DNA of 38,365 nt, from positions 1 through 38,365 of the forward strand of contig PS015333.1 in NCBI GenBank assembly GCA_048213135.1, given 5' to 3'. A program made the position numbers and the translations under genes. The notes under the pieces were generated by a model. It was not told where the DNA came from. It saw only the letters and a list, made by a program, of their open reading frames with translations, and ran no database searches. The DNA comes from Reclinomonas americana ATCC 50394 (taxonomy: Eukaryota; Jakobida; Jakobea; Jakobida). Below, one piece after another: positions 23,101-33,473 of this stretch (positions are counted from its first letter, which is position 1; each line of letters begins with the position of its first letter).

Positions 23101-24912
23101 GTCCTCCTCGGCACCAATTCACTGCTCAGATGGGCCTCAATCGTCTCCAAGCTTCGCCATGTTCTTTTCCTGCACCCTTGCTCGCGTCGATCGTACGACT
23201 GACTGTTGCACACAGTACGGTGACTTCCACAACTGGCGGTGGTGGAATCGGTCTCATTGGTCGTGGTGGCTCCATCCTGTCTTGCAGGATCCTGTCCAAC
23301 ACAGCCGTTGGCGGCACCGGCGGCGGCGGCATTGCAGCCGTGTCGGTGGCCACGAATACCACAATTGTAGACACATTGCTGGCTAACGGTGCAGCAGTCC
23401 TTGGCGGCGCGGTCTCCCTCATCGCTATCGACTCCGCAATCACGTTTTCCAACTGCCAGTTGGTGAACAATCGCGCGTCACTGAATGGCGGCGCTATCCA
23501 CGCGTCGTCATCGTCGCAAGTCGTCTTGTCATCCAACACCCAGGTGTCGAACAACGAGGCCGGTGAATTCGGCGGTGCGATTTTCTCTGCCTCGTCCGCG
23601 TCGGTGGTCGCCAGCGACTCCATTCTGCAGAACAATCGGGCGCAGTTCGGCAGCGGCTTATTCTTGGCCGACTTGAGCGTCGCCTCATTCACCCACGTGC
23701 AGCTGGTCAACAACACCGCAACGTCGGTGCGTACGCCTTGCCTCACTTCTTTTTGCACACGCTACTTACTGTGCACTCATTTCTTGTCAGGCCGACGGTG
23801 GCGCGACTTATGTGACCGGTTCCGCGCAACTTTCGCTCACCGACTGCCTACTGCAGAGTAATGTGGCCACGGTGCGTTCAGTCTTGGTGGTGACATTTTG
23901 ATTGTCTCTGTCTTTCTCATCATGATGTGCGTGTCGGCGTTGCAGCTTGGCGGCGGTGGTGTGTTTGCCGAGCAACTGGCCGAGATCTCCAGCAACGGAT
24001 GTCGCTTGCTCTCCAACAGTGCGTCCACCAATGGCGGGCACGTGTACATGGCCGGTCTCAGCACGTGGACAGGTAATCAACACAGCGCAGTTTGATACAT
24101 GTGAGATGACTGGCACCGGCTGAGAAACGATGTACTCGCAAACACAGATACCGGCAGCACATTTTTGCAAGGTTCGGCCGACTTGCAGGGCGGTATGCTG
24201 TATGCCGGTGGCGCGTCTGCTGTCCAGCTTTCTGGCTCGTCGGCGCAATTGTCGTCGGCCGAAGCTGGTGGCGCGTTGTCGATCACCGAAACCGCATTTG
24301 TCAATGTTACCAACAGCCAGCTGAGCAGCAACTCGGCTGCCTCAGGTGCCGGCGCATACGTGCAGAATCAGTCGACTGTCCGCATCATCGGCTCGCAGTT
24401 CAACGCCAACGCGGCTGTGAATGTGGGCGGTGCACTGATGGCAACCGGGACCGGGTCACTACTGTTGCAGGGCTCATCTTTTGTTGGGAATACTGCGTTC
24501 GCGGGTGACGGCGGCGCCATGTCACTCTCCTCCAGTTTGCAAGCGGCAGTAATGGGATGCACATTCACTGGCAATAGCGCGCTTCGCGGTGGCGCCATTT
24601 CTGTGAACATGACCGCCCTTGATGCGGAGCAGTGGAGTGTCGGACCTGGCGATGTGGTGGCGCTGGGCTTGATATTGCAGCAGTCACAGTTTGTGAACAA
24701 CTCTGCCGTATTGACGGGCGCTGGAGACCTTGTCGGTGGCGGTGGTGGCGGTGCGCTCTTCTGGAACGCGCTGGGTGATCCGTCGTCGCTCGACGTCATG
24801 CACAGCTTCGTGGAGGCCCTGTCGCCGAACTGGGCCACGCTGCTGGGGCTGTCGTTCAGCGGCAATGTGGCTCAGTACGGCAACAACACTGCGACCTGTT
24901 GCGTATTCACGC

Positions 24913-24960
<48 letters not shown>

Positions 24961-26234
24961 GTATGCATTCTCGGCGCTCACGAATTACCTCTGGCTGCAG
25001 CACCGTACACGGCCGCCGCCACACTCCAACAGTCGTCCGAAGGCTCCATGCCGCCTTCGGTGACGGAGACACGCGCAGTCGACGTGCATGTCCTCGATGT
25101 GTTTGGATCGCCGATTTCGTCTCTGGACGGGTGGGTGTTGCAAGTGTCGTGCCCGGCGTGCACCAACCAGGTCTCGTTGGAGCGTGTGTGTGAGGGCCTT
25201 TCTTCGCTGTTCTTTTCATTCGTTTTTCTCTGTATTATGCAGTCGGCACATATCACAGAGGCCACCACCAACGGCGTGGCCACTTTCCAACTTCCCGTGG
25301 TTGCGCCTTCTGCGGGACAGAGCTCCACGTTTAACATCGCGGTGCAGAGTGTCAATGCGGCGTTTTCTACGGCACCACCCACTCTCAATTTGGGGATTCT
25401 CCCGTGTCCTATCGGAGAAGAATACGTGGACAGTGTCGGCTGTCAGGCGTGCCCTCGTGGCGAGTTCTCGCTCACTCAGCAATCATGTCAGGTTTGTGTA
25501 CCAGAAATTGCTTTCGTTCTTCGTGTGCTCATCAACGAACGCATCTCACTGCACTGGCATCAGCCGTGCCCTCTCGGCATGACATGTTACGGAGGACCCG
25601 ACGTGACTGTCAGCAGCACGCGGTGGGCTTTCCCGCTCGCCGTCAACGCACCACCACCGCTTCCCATCACCACCTATCTGTGTCCCTACGATTTCTGCGA
25701 CGTGGGCGATGCCGGAGCCACTCCTTACGCACCAGGTGCCGATTACTGTCGCGCCGACAGCTTCCGTGACAGCAACACTCCACTCTGCGGCACCTGCGTT
25801 GTTGTGTATCGAGGGATTGTGGCGCCCCCTGACCTCACTTTTTCGAGTCGCGATTGATTTGAGGTGGTGCTTGTGCAGAGCGGGTACGCCGAGTGGAACT
25901 CGGAGTGCGTGGAGTGCACTTCGCCATCTGCGTACGAGATTGCCATGCTGTTGCTTAAGGTACGAATGTTGAAAAGAGAGCAACGAGCAGCAGCTGCTCA
26001 CACGCACTTTGCCAGATGTGGGGCATTGCCGTGTTCACCGTTGCCGCGTTCCGAGGTGGCAGGTGCGTGTGTGTGAGAGAGAGAGAGAAAAAATGGGCAT
26101 GGCCACCTTCATGCCAAGTCATCTTAAACATTTCGTGCACGTGCGTACAGCGAGGCGGCTGCCGAAATGTTCTTGTTTACCTTGCAAGTTCGCATCATGT
26201 CATGTGCACCATGGCAGTTTGTGCTGCCGCTTAT

Positions 26235-26328
<94 letters not shown>

Positions 26329-28014
26329 NNNNNNNNNNNNNNNNNNNNNNNNNNNNNNNNNNNNNNNNNNNNNNNNNNNNNNNNNNNNNNNNNNNNNNNN
26401 NNNNNNNNNNNNNNNNNAACAGACGGCCACCCTTCTCTTCTACCCGAGTGTGACACTGTTGACGCTGAGCCGCATTGTCAAGTACTGGTTTCCGCGCTTC
26501 TTCCAGGGTCGGTGTCCCTTCTACGTTGACGGCCTGGGTGAACTTGGGATGCGGTTGGTGTCGCCGGCCATGTATGTGTTCTTCCTGTGGTTCACGTACG
26601 GCTTGCACCGCTTCTCCGCTTGGTTGATGCTGCGGCGAAATTGGTGGGGTGATGCCAGAGTGACCCCTCGCGGTCACGCATTCGCTTCGTGGGTATATCG
26701 GCGGGCCAGCATCGATCGGTGCGCACTTGCATGCAGGTCGTTTGTTTACGAAAAACTTGTGGGTTCTGACGACGAATGTGCTTGCCGCCGCAGGTACATT
26801 GTGTCGACTGTGGTCCTCGGAATCGGCGTGTACGAAGGCATCGTCGAGACGGCAGTCACGTTTTTCACGTGCACGCAAGTTGGCTCCGAGCGAGTACTCC
26901 TCTTTGTGCCGAGTGTGCGCTGTGATGCGCAGTTGCGTTCTTTGTCATTCGTGCACGCACGTTCCGCTCCGCAATCACACCGCGCGTCGCACGCAGTTGG
27001 GCGTCGCTGAGACCACTCTTCGGAGCCTTCCTCGTCATTGCTCTCCTAATCCCGGTGCTGATTATCGTCTGGACTCTCTGGTTACGCCGCAGCAAGCGAC
27101 TCGAGGATGAACGAGTTGCGGGGGGATGTCGGAATGGAGAGTTGCCATGTGTTTGCTTGTCTCTGATCTCCGTGTGCGTGTGCCAGACTCGCCTTCGCTT
27201 TGGCGTGCTCTACAACTTTTACCGCCGCGTGAGTATCTCGCCGAGCGTTGTCGTGATTGATCGTCTGTCTCTTACGGTGTATGTGACTATGCAGCCATAC
27301 GTGTGGTATCAGGGATACCAGCTCATCCGTCGACTCGTCGTCATTGGCGTGCTGTTCCCACTCGCCGCCAGTGGCCAGTTGGATATCATCCCGGTCGCGT
27401 TGTGGGCCGTTTGCATGGTACCGCCCATCGTTTGCACCACTCACGTAGTATTTGTTTTGTTGATAAGTTACGTGCGGTGCAGGCATTCCTCGCCATCCAC
27501 CTGCGCCTGCAAGCGTACGCTCTGTCGCGTAACAACAAACTGGAGGTTGCGTTTTTTTCGTGTTCTTACAAGTACGACAGTTGATCAGTGATCTCTTGTC
27601 TCTCTAACATGCGTGAGCGGGCTGCAGACGGTTGGCCTGGTCACGTTGACCATCATTGCAGTGCTGTTTTCGAATCGTCTCTCGACAGACTTTCAGCGAA
27701 TCGCCGCCCTCTGCGTTCTCTCCATTGGCTCCTTCATCGTGGCACTGCCGATCGTCTTCAAGTGGATGAACACCGTCCGTCGCATCTACGACATTGTGAG
27801 GGGACGGATTCAGCGCCGACGCAGTGCAGCGGCTGCCGCGGTGGCTGCGACTGCCGACGACCAGGAACCGACGGGCGTGTTGCTGTCAAAGTCTATGTCA
27901 ACGGGACTGTCCACGCCTCTGCTTGACGGCCAGTCGGACTCGACGGACCATGAGGCTTCGTCAACGGCGCCGCCAGATACAGAGCTAGAGATGAACCCTA
28001 TCGTCCCCAGATGA
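17199..28014 (+). CDS. Giant Pmp-like right-handed beta-helix membrane protein
   Basis: About 45 exons, ending TGA 28012-28014. A signal peptide is visible (LLLILSALLCVMGGVLALQQ) but lies one base out of frame with the ATG at 17199. Exon 2 opens VYVAPGGATDAATCG and NLSIMFTSGLYDLTSDNYQL, the usual start of such beta-helix proteins. Repeats with F..N/G and GG[AG][ILVM] motifs follow: VTNSTFVGNLVRN, GGGAIFSQD, FANNVAVN; then a compact block (NGGAIHASSSSQVVLSSN, FGGAIFSASSASVVASDS, ALRGGAISVNMT) ending FSGNVAQYGNNTATS. After that come an Ig-like strand set (VDVHVLDVFGSPISSLDG), a GCC2/GCC3-like Cys-rich module (GCQACPRGEFSL, PCPLGMTCYGG, CTSPSAYEIAMLLLK), and 6-8 hydrophobic helices (SPAMYVFFLWFTYGL, FGAFLVIALLIPVLIIVW, LVVIGVLFPLAA, FQRIAALCVLSIGSFIVAL) with a basic, Ala/Ser-rich tail. 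It is probably a plasma-membrane protein with a huge ectodomain. Function is unknown. Confidence 0.88.
24909..24958. repeat. (CA)n microsatellite in an intron
   Basis: About 50 nt of CA dinucleotides directly after the donor (GTTGCG) that follows GNNTAT in the Pmp-like gene. The poly-Thr-His reading across it is not protein. Confidence 0.95.
26236..26417. repeat. (CT)n(GT)n microsatellite running into 89-N gap
   Basis: CT dinucleotides then about 80 nt of GT up to 26328, then N to 26417. It lies in an intron of the Pmp-like gene between EAAAEMFLFTLQ and TATLLFYPSVTLLTLS. The gap probably comes from this repeat, so coding loss is unlikely. Confidence 0.9.
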
Positions 28015-28050
28015 TTAATAGATAAAGACATGTGTGGTACTTTTTTCATT
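28015..28050. other. 36-nt convergent intergenic spacer
   Basis: This is all the sequence between the stop of the Pmp-like gene (+) and the stop of the ankyrin gene (-). It holds AATAGATAAAGACA and a T-run. The 3' UTR of each gene must overlap the other's coding region or 3' UTR. Confidence 0.8.
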
Positions 28051-31041
28051 TCATTCGGTCGCCCCGGAAACAGCAGCGGCGGCGGCGGCAGCAGCAGCGG
28101 CAGCAGCTTCGCGCTCGCGCAACATTCGCTCAATGTCGGCAGCTAGTGCACTATTCGGTCCGAAGCGCTTCTTGTTTCGAGCGACCTCCAGAGGCTTGAG
28201 GTTTTTGTGGTCGCGAGCCTGCATCATCTCCGGGAATCGCATAGCCAGCAAAATAATAATTGCCTGCGCAAGCATAGGGTTCGTCACGCACATGAATCAA
28301 ACAACGCACGCGGGACTCGCAGCAGCACACCTCAGTGTTCCGTCGCGACACAAAAACGGCCGAGTGCAGCACCGTGTACTTCCAGTCGCGAGTGACTGAG
28401 CGGAGCACAGACTCAGGTACCAGATCACTAGTCAGGAACAAGCTGAGGACAGCATAGTTGCCGGAGGCAGCGGCCTTGTGCACACTGAGCAACATTGGTG
28501 ACCAACGTGAGCACCGGCAGAGGGCGTTGTTGGCACATGAGAGGATGACACGCAACGCCGAGGCTCCTTTGTTGTCAAACACTTCGATAAGCGGCACTTC
28601 GTAGCGTCTTTCCAACAGCCACTGTGCCAGTTCCACCGAGCCTCTCGCCGAGGCGGCCCAGTGCAAAAGTGTGTGCCCGTCGGTATCGCGGGCGTCCCGC
28701 ACGCACAGCTCGCCAAACTTGTCCACCATGGCTTGCATGAAGTGCGCTTTGCAGCGACAGCTGGCAACAATCAGCAAGTGCTCCAAGTCTGTAACCTCGG
28801 CGCGGTACTCTGCGCAATGCGGCTCTCGCTCCATCTCCTCGCGGAGGAACAACATCATGCGCGGGTGTCCCACTGGCGAACAACGTCGGTGAGGAATGCA
28901 CTGCCGCAAACACACACCACCACCAATAACAGCTGTGCTCACGAAACTACTGGCGGCCCACTCGATCGGATACGTCGGCTGCGGTCCGTAAGCAATGTCG
29001 AAATGCGACGCGCCGCCCTGCAGACTTCGCGACCACAGCAGACTGGGGGCAATTTGGAGGAGGCGTTCCGCCGTCTGCAGATTGCCTTCGGACTCCCAGC
29101 TGACACATACGTGAAATCCATTGCGGTTGTACGTGTCACTGGTTTGCTAAACGCCATGAGAAAATACGAAATCACATTGCGCAAAATGGCAGTGCAAGGC
29201 TTGCACGCACGGTTGATTCAGTGCATGCATGAAGTCATCGTGTCCGTAGACGGTGTACAGCATGTTGACCATCTCCAAGCGACCTGTGCAGCGGCGACCA
29301 AAGGAGCACAACATTCGCGCTTCAGCAAACAGCAGCAGTCAAAGTTCACCAGCAGCAAGAGGTACACGCACCCCACATCACGGCGACGGCAAGCACATTG
29401 TGGTTCTTGTCGTCAGGCACCAGCAGGAGCGAATGGTCTCTCTCCACCATGAACTGGACCACCGGAACGTGGTTCTGTCGCGCGGCCACGTGGACTGCAG
29501 CAAACAATAAATGTGAGTCCAAGAACGCACGTCTGGCATCTACGAGGAAAGTGGGCACTCAGCTGGCCAGTTTGCCAGCGTAGTTTGCATCGTGCATGTC
29601 CGCCTTGAAGTCGACCAGCTTGCGCACCACATCCACGTGACCACTGACAAGATGGCGCGGTGAGAACAAATGTATGTGGACGAAACAGTCTGGGAAGACG
29701 CAACTTGGCGGCGGCGACATGCAGAGGGGTGTCGCCGCTTTCGCCCAATCGCGCAGTCGTCAAGCGAATTCGATCCGTATCTGACGGCTGCAACGACAGC
29801 AGCTGCTCCACCATGGCACTCTGGCCGGACTGTGACAGCCAGTGCAGCGGAGTGTAGCCCATGGTTCGCGACTCGCACATCTGAAACCCGTGACCAGCCA
29901 GGTGCAACAGTTGGATGAACGGAGCGTTGTCTGCCGGCAGGTGCTGCCACTTGGCGAACGAAGAGGCCACAAGCGGGAAGTGCTCAAGGAAGCTATACAA
30001 CGCATGGAACTCTTCGCGGTCCACTGTGAATAAGTACGGTTGCATCAAAAGGAGGAGTTCGTCGAACTGATCGCGCCAGACATTGACATCGTCTGCCGGA
30101 GCTGTATGATCGAGAACCGGGCGGTAAGACACAGATAATGACAAACAAGCCACTCGGATGCTTCTCGAACCTAGCGCACAGTACTTTGCGTACAATCCGA
30201 GAGGCACCAACAGCTGCTGATACTCGTCTACGATTTTGAGCAAGTCCTCTTTGCAGTGCAGGCGATGTGGCTTCTTCAGCTTCCAAATATCCAGGAGAAG
30301 GCGTGCCTGCAGGAAGTGCGACTTGTGAGTTGCAGATCGAGCTTCGATTGCGTCGCGAGCCACGCACCAACGAGCGCCATGTTTCGCACACTTCGGAGCC
30401 CTGGCTTTCCACACGCGGCATGTGGACGTCCAGTTGTGCGATGTACTGGTACTCAAATCTGTACACATCTCGTGCCTCTGCGACCACGGCGTCAAGCGCC
30501 TCCTTTGTCTGCGCACGACCTCGCGGTGAGCGCCATCGAGTGGCCGGCAGGAAGGCTGGATCTCGTCACGCAACTGAAGGACCCTTTGCTCGCCAGCAAT
30601 CGTGCCACTGCTGTGCAAATTGCAACCACAGAGCCGAGACGATCGTCTGGTTCATCAAACGTCGCTCGCTCTCCTCCAGGTTGCAGTTGAACTTGTGACT
30701 CTTCGGATCGCGAAGCCACTCCGCCAGTGGTGGAACAACGCTCAGTGTCGCGACGCCTTCCGCACTTGCCGTCTGTCCTTTGTCTGTGAGTTACCGTGGA
30801 ACAAATACCGCGGCGTCGCGCTACAAACACACACCGTTTGCGTAGAATACACGAGGAAGCGATCCATGTGATGGAGACACTCATCCAGACGCAAGGAAGT
30901 CCAAGAGCCTGGTTCACGCAAGCGCAAAACCGCCAAAAGTTCCTTACGGGAGAGCGGCAGCTTGAAGGCCGCATCGTTGCACCACTTTTCGCCAACCGCT
31001 TGACTCCCTGTGCTCCCAGTAAGCAACAGCCAACAAGAGAC
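28051..31041 (-). CDS. Ankyrin-repeat protein, 5' end in gap
   Basis: Stop TGA 28051-28053; the 5' end is lost in the 20-N gap at 31042-31061. The N-terminal half is helical and unrecognised (KLPLSRKELLAVLRLREP, ESERRLMNQTIVSALWLQFA, ARDVYRFEYQYIAQLDVHMP, LLKIVDEYQQLLVPLGLY, REEFHALYSFLEHFPLVASS). Ankyrin repeats follow: MGYTPLHWLSQSGQSAMVEQ, SGDTPLHVAAAKLRLP with GHVDVVRKLVDFKADMHD, VHVAARQNHVPVVQFMVERD, GRLEMVNMLYTVYGHDDF, DGHTLLHWAASARGSVELAQ and VHKAAASGNYAVLSLFL. The C-terminus has an Arg/Glu helix (DIERMLREREA) and a run of 12 Ala coded by GCN repeats, ending VSGATE. Small phase-consistent introns separate the repeats. The protein is probably a cytosolic scaffold; partners are unknown. 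No kinase, SOCS or other effector domain was seen. Confidence 0.78.
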
Positions 31042-31102
31042 NNNNNNNNNNNNNNNNNNNNTTTGATGTGTTGTTGCTGCTGTTGACGCCTGTGTTGTGC
31101 AG

Positions 31103-32091
31103 TGGCTGCTGCTGGGCCTTCACCGTGAGCACAGTGCTCTCCACTGGATTGTGCCTGCAGACCAAGGGCCAGGAGCGGCAAGTGATTGCGCCGCAGGACG
31201 TCCTCTCTTGCTCCGGCACACAGTCTGGGTGTGCCGGCTACCACTACTACCACTCGTTCCGCAAGATGAATGACGACGGTCAGATGGTGGTCTTTGATCA
31301 GTGTCACGTGTACACTGCGCGCGACAACACCATGGGCGAGTCGTGCGCTGCGCGCTCGTGCACCAATCCGCGCACGGTGGGCGGCACGCAACTGCGTGTT
31401 CTCAAGGACGCGCTGTCGGCAGACAGTGAGAGGGCGCTTATGGAGGCCGTCGTGTCGTATGGTGCCGTGGCCGCCGAGCTCAACATCTATCCGTCGTTCT
31501 ATCAGTACGCAAGTGGTGCGCAGCGCAGCTTCTTTTGGCCTTGCGTGCTGCTCTTCATCAGCTCATGACGACTATTTTCTGCGCTTTTAGGTGTGTACGA
31601 ACCGCAGTCGTCGGAGAAGATCGAAGGCAGTCATGCCATCGCAGTCATTGGGTGGGGCGTGGAGAAGGACAAGCCGTACTGGTTGCTGGTCAACTCGTGG
31701 GGCACATCGTGGGGCGAGAATGGCTTTGTGCGCATTCTGCGCACGCCCGACGCCATGAACAAGGTAGATTCATGGTCGTGCGTGCACCGTCTCCCACCGT
31801 GGATATGCTCACTTCGTGTGTGCCTCGGTGCAGCTCGGCTTCCAAAACTTCTCGTGGGTCGAGCCCAAGTACACCATGTGCTCCACCCCGTGCGTCAACG
31901 GTGTCCTCGACGCCGCATGCACACAATGCACGTGCCGCGACACATGGACTGGTCCTGCTTGCGACAGTTGCGCACAGGCGCTCCATTGCAATTCGCCATC
32001 TCGTTCTCTGCTGATTGGTCATCCTTCCTTGCACAGCTTGCGGTCTTACGAGCTGCGAAAACGGCGGCGATGTGAACAAGACGACGTGCAC
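31103..32091 (+). CDS. Papain-family (C1A) cysteine protease with EGF-like repeats, partial
   Basis: The exon at 31103 begins at the active site: GCCWAFTVSTVLSTGLCLQT (catalytic Cys in CCWAF, where most of the family has SCWAF). Then VIAPQDVLSCSGTQSGCAG, CHVYTARDNTMGESCAARSC and AELNIYPSFYQYASG; after an intron, IEGSHAIAVIGWGVEKDKPY (catalytic His) and WLLVNSWGTSWGENGFVRI (catalytic Asn). The Cys spacing is nearest to the cathepsin B/TINAG group. A further exon gives CVNGVLDAACTQCTC, DTWTGPACD and, after a small intron, GLTSCENGGDVNKTTC, a cut EGF repeat at the contig end. Signal, propeptide and the oxyanion Gln must lie in the 20-N gap at 31042-31061. Probably secreted or lysosomal. See the finding on joining to 32112-34578. 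Confidence 0.85.
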
Positions 32092-32111
32092 NNNNNNNNN
32101 NNNNNNNNNNN

Positions 32112-33133
32112 CATCGGGATGGCCGACGAAGGGAAGTCGAGTTGAGGCAGCTGGAATATCGGCACATTGCAAGCACCGTTGGCGGAGCCGGAGGTGCTGA
32201 GTGGCATGCTGGCGGCACTCCACGGGCCCGTCGCCGACGCAGTGACTGCACGCACGCGGAAGTACGAGAGTCGACCGGTGGCCAGGCCGGTGATGGTGGC
32301 GCGGTCGACCTTGTGCACGCCGGGGCGCGGTGCCGCGAGGGTGCGCTGCACCGACTGCACAAAGGTGACATCCACCGAAGCCTCCACCTCGTACCGCACA
32401 ATGTCGGCGGCGGCGAGCCCCTCCGGACGCAAGAATGACAGCACAAGGCGCGTAAACGACGGCGGGTTGCACTTGTCAATGTAGGGTGCCCCCGGTGCCG
32501 GTGGCGATGCAATGGCCGCCGACGTCGAGGTGACGGCTGCGTTCGGTTGTGGTGCATGCCGGTGTGTGACAGACTTCAACACGGTTTCGTTGATGTTGCC
32601 ACCCAGATTTGCTCTGCTCGCACCACGAGTCAGCGGGCAATTGGAGTGACGTCTTTTTTTTTCTTGACAACTCACCCGAGCTGCCGGCTGTGATGGTGAC
32701 ATCGGTGCGCAGGTACACCTTGATGCCGCGATCCTGCTGGAACTCGTTCAGCCCCAACCATCGCAGGTACCAGATGGAGTAGCGACCGACACCGAGTGTC
32801 TGATGCGAGTCAGCAAGCAACACCAGCGGCGCCCGTCAGACACAAGAGGGAGAGAGGAACGCAACAGTGAGATCAATCAGAATATCCTGCACGGTGGTGG
32901 TGCACACGTCTTCGCAAGGCACACCGGCCTTGAGCAAGAACTGCCACTGGCCGGCGGCATCGCGCGGAGTCTTGTCATACGGAGTCACCACAATGGCGTC
33001 CTTGTGGTTGCCCTTGAAGCCGTTGATGCGCACAATGAAGTCGCTGCGATGGCACAACTGCACAATGTCGCTGTGGAAGGGGAACAGGCTCTCGGTGCAC
33101 CGGTCGCCAGCGAATCCATTCGGGCAGTTGCAC
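32112..33133 (-). CDS. EGF / FN3 ectodomain fragment on a probably inverted contig
   Basis: Minus-strand reading of the whole contig between two gaps. It begins in mid-EGF (CNCPNGFAGDRC), then LFPFHSDIVQLCHRSDFIVR, DAAGQWQFLLKAGVPCEDVC and, after an intron, LGVGRYSIWYLRWLGLNEFQ and RGIKVYLRTDVTITAGSS. After a second intron comes a linker (HRHAPQPNAAVTSTS) and a fibronectin type III-like domain (PGAPYIDKC, FTRLVLSFLRPEGLAAADIV, RYEVEASVDVTF, RLSYFRVRAVTASATGPWS). It runs open into the left gap (FPSSAIPM). No start or stop is present, so it is an internal piece of a larger extracellular protein. The EGF half here completes the cut EGF repeat of the neighbouring protease on the other strand. Confidence 0.75.
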
Positions 33134-33473
33134 NNNNNNNNNNNNNNNNNNNNNNNNNNNNNNNNNNNNNNNNNNNNNNNNNNNNNNNNNNNNNNNNNNN
33201 NNNNNNNNNNNNNNNNNNNNNNNNNNNNNNNNNNNNNNNNNNNNNNNNNNNNNNNNNNNNNNNNNNNNNNNNNNNNNNNNNNNNNNNNNNNNNNNNNNNN
33301 NNNNNNNNNNNNNNNNNNNNNNNNNNNNNNNNNNNNNNNNNNNNNNNNNNNNNNNNNNNNNNNNNNNNNNNNNNNNNNNNNNNNNNNNNNNNNNNNNNNN
33401 NNNNNNNNNNNNNNNNNNNNNNNNNNNNNNNNNNNNNNNNNNNNNNNNNNNNNNNNNNNNNNNNNNAAACCAG

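Noticed and set aside
24900-24970. Long Thr-His repeat protein
   Set aside because: It is a (CA)n microsatellite directly after a donor site; the flanking exons join in phase without it.
26236-26328. Poly-Val/Cys membrane segment
   Set aside because: It is a (GT)n tract in an intron and gives hydrophobic nonsense in every frame.
17199-28014. Recent bacterial gene transfer (chlamydial Pmp)
   Set aside because: The gene has some 45 spliceosomal introns, a eukaryotic Cys-rich module and multi-pass helices, and no autotransporter barrel. Only the repeat type is shared.
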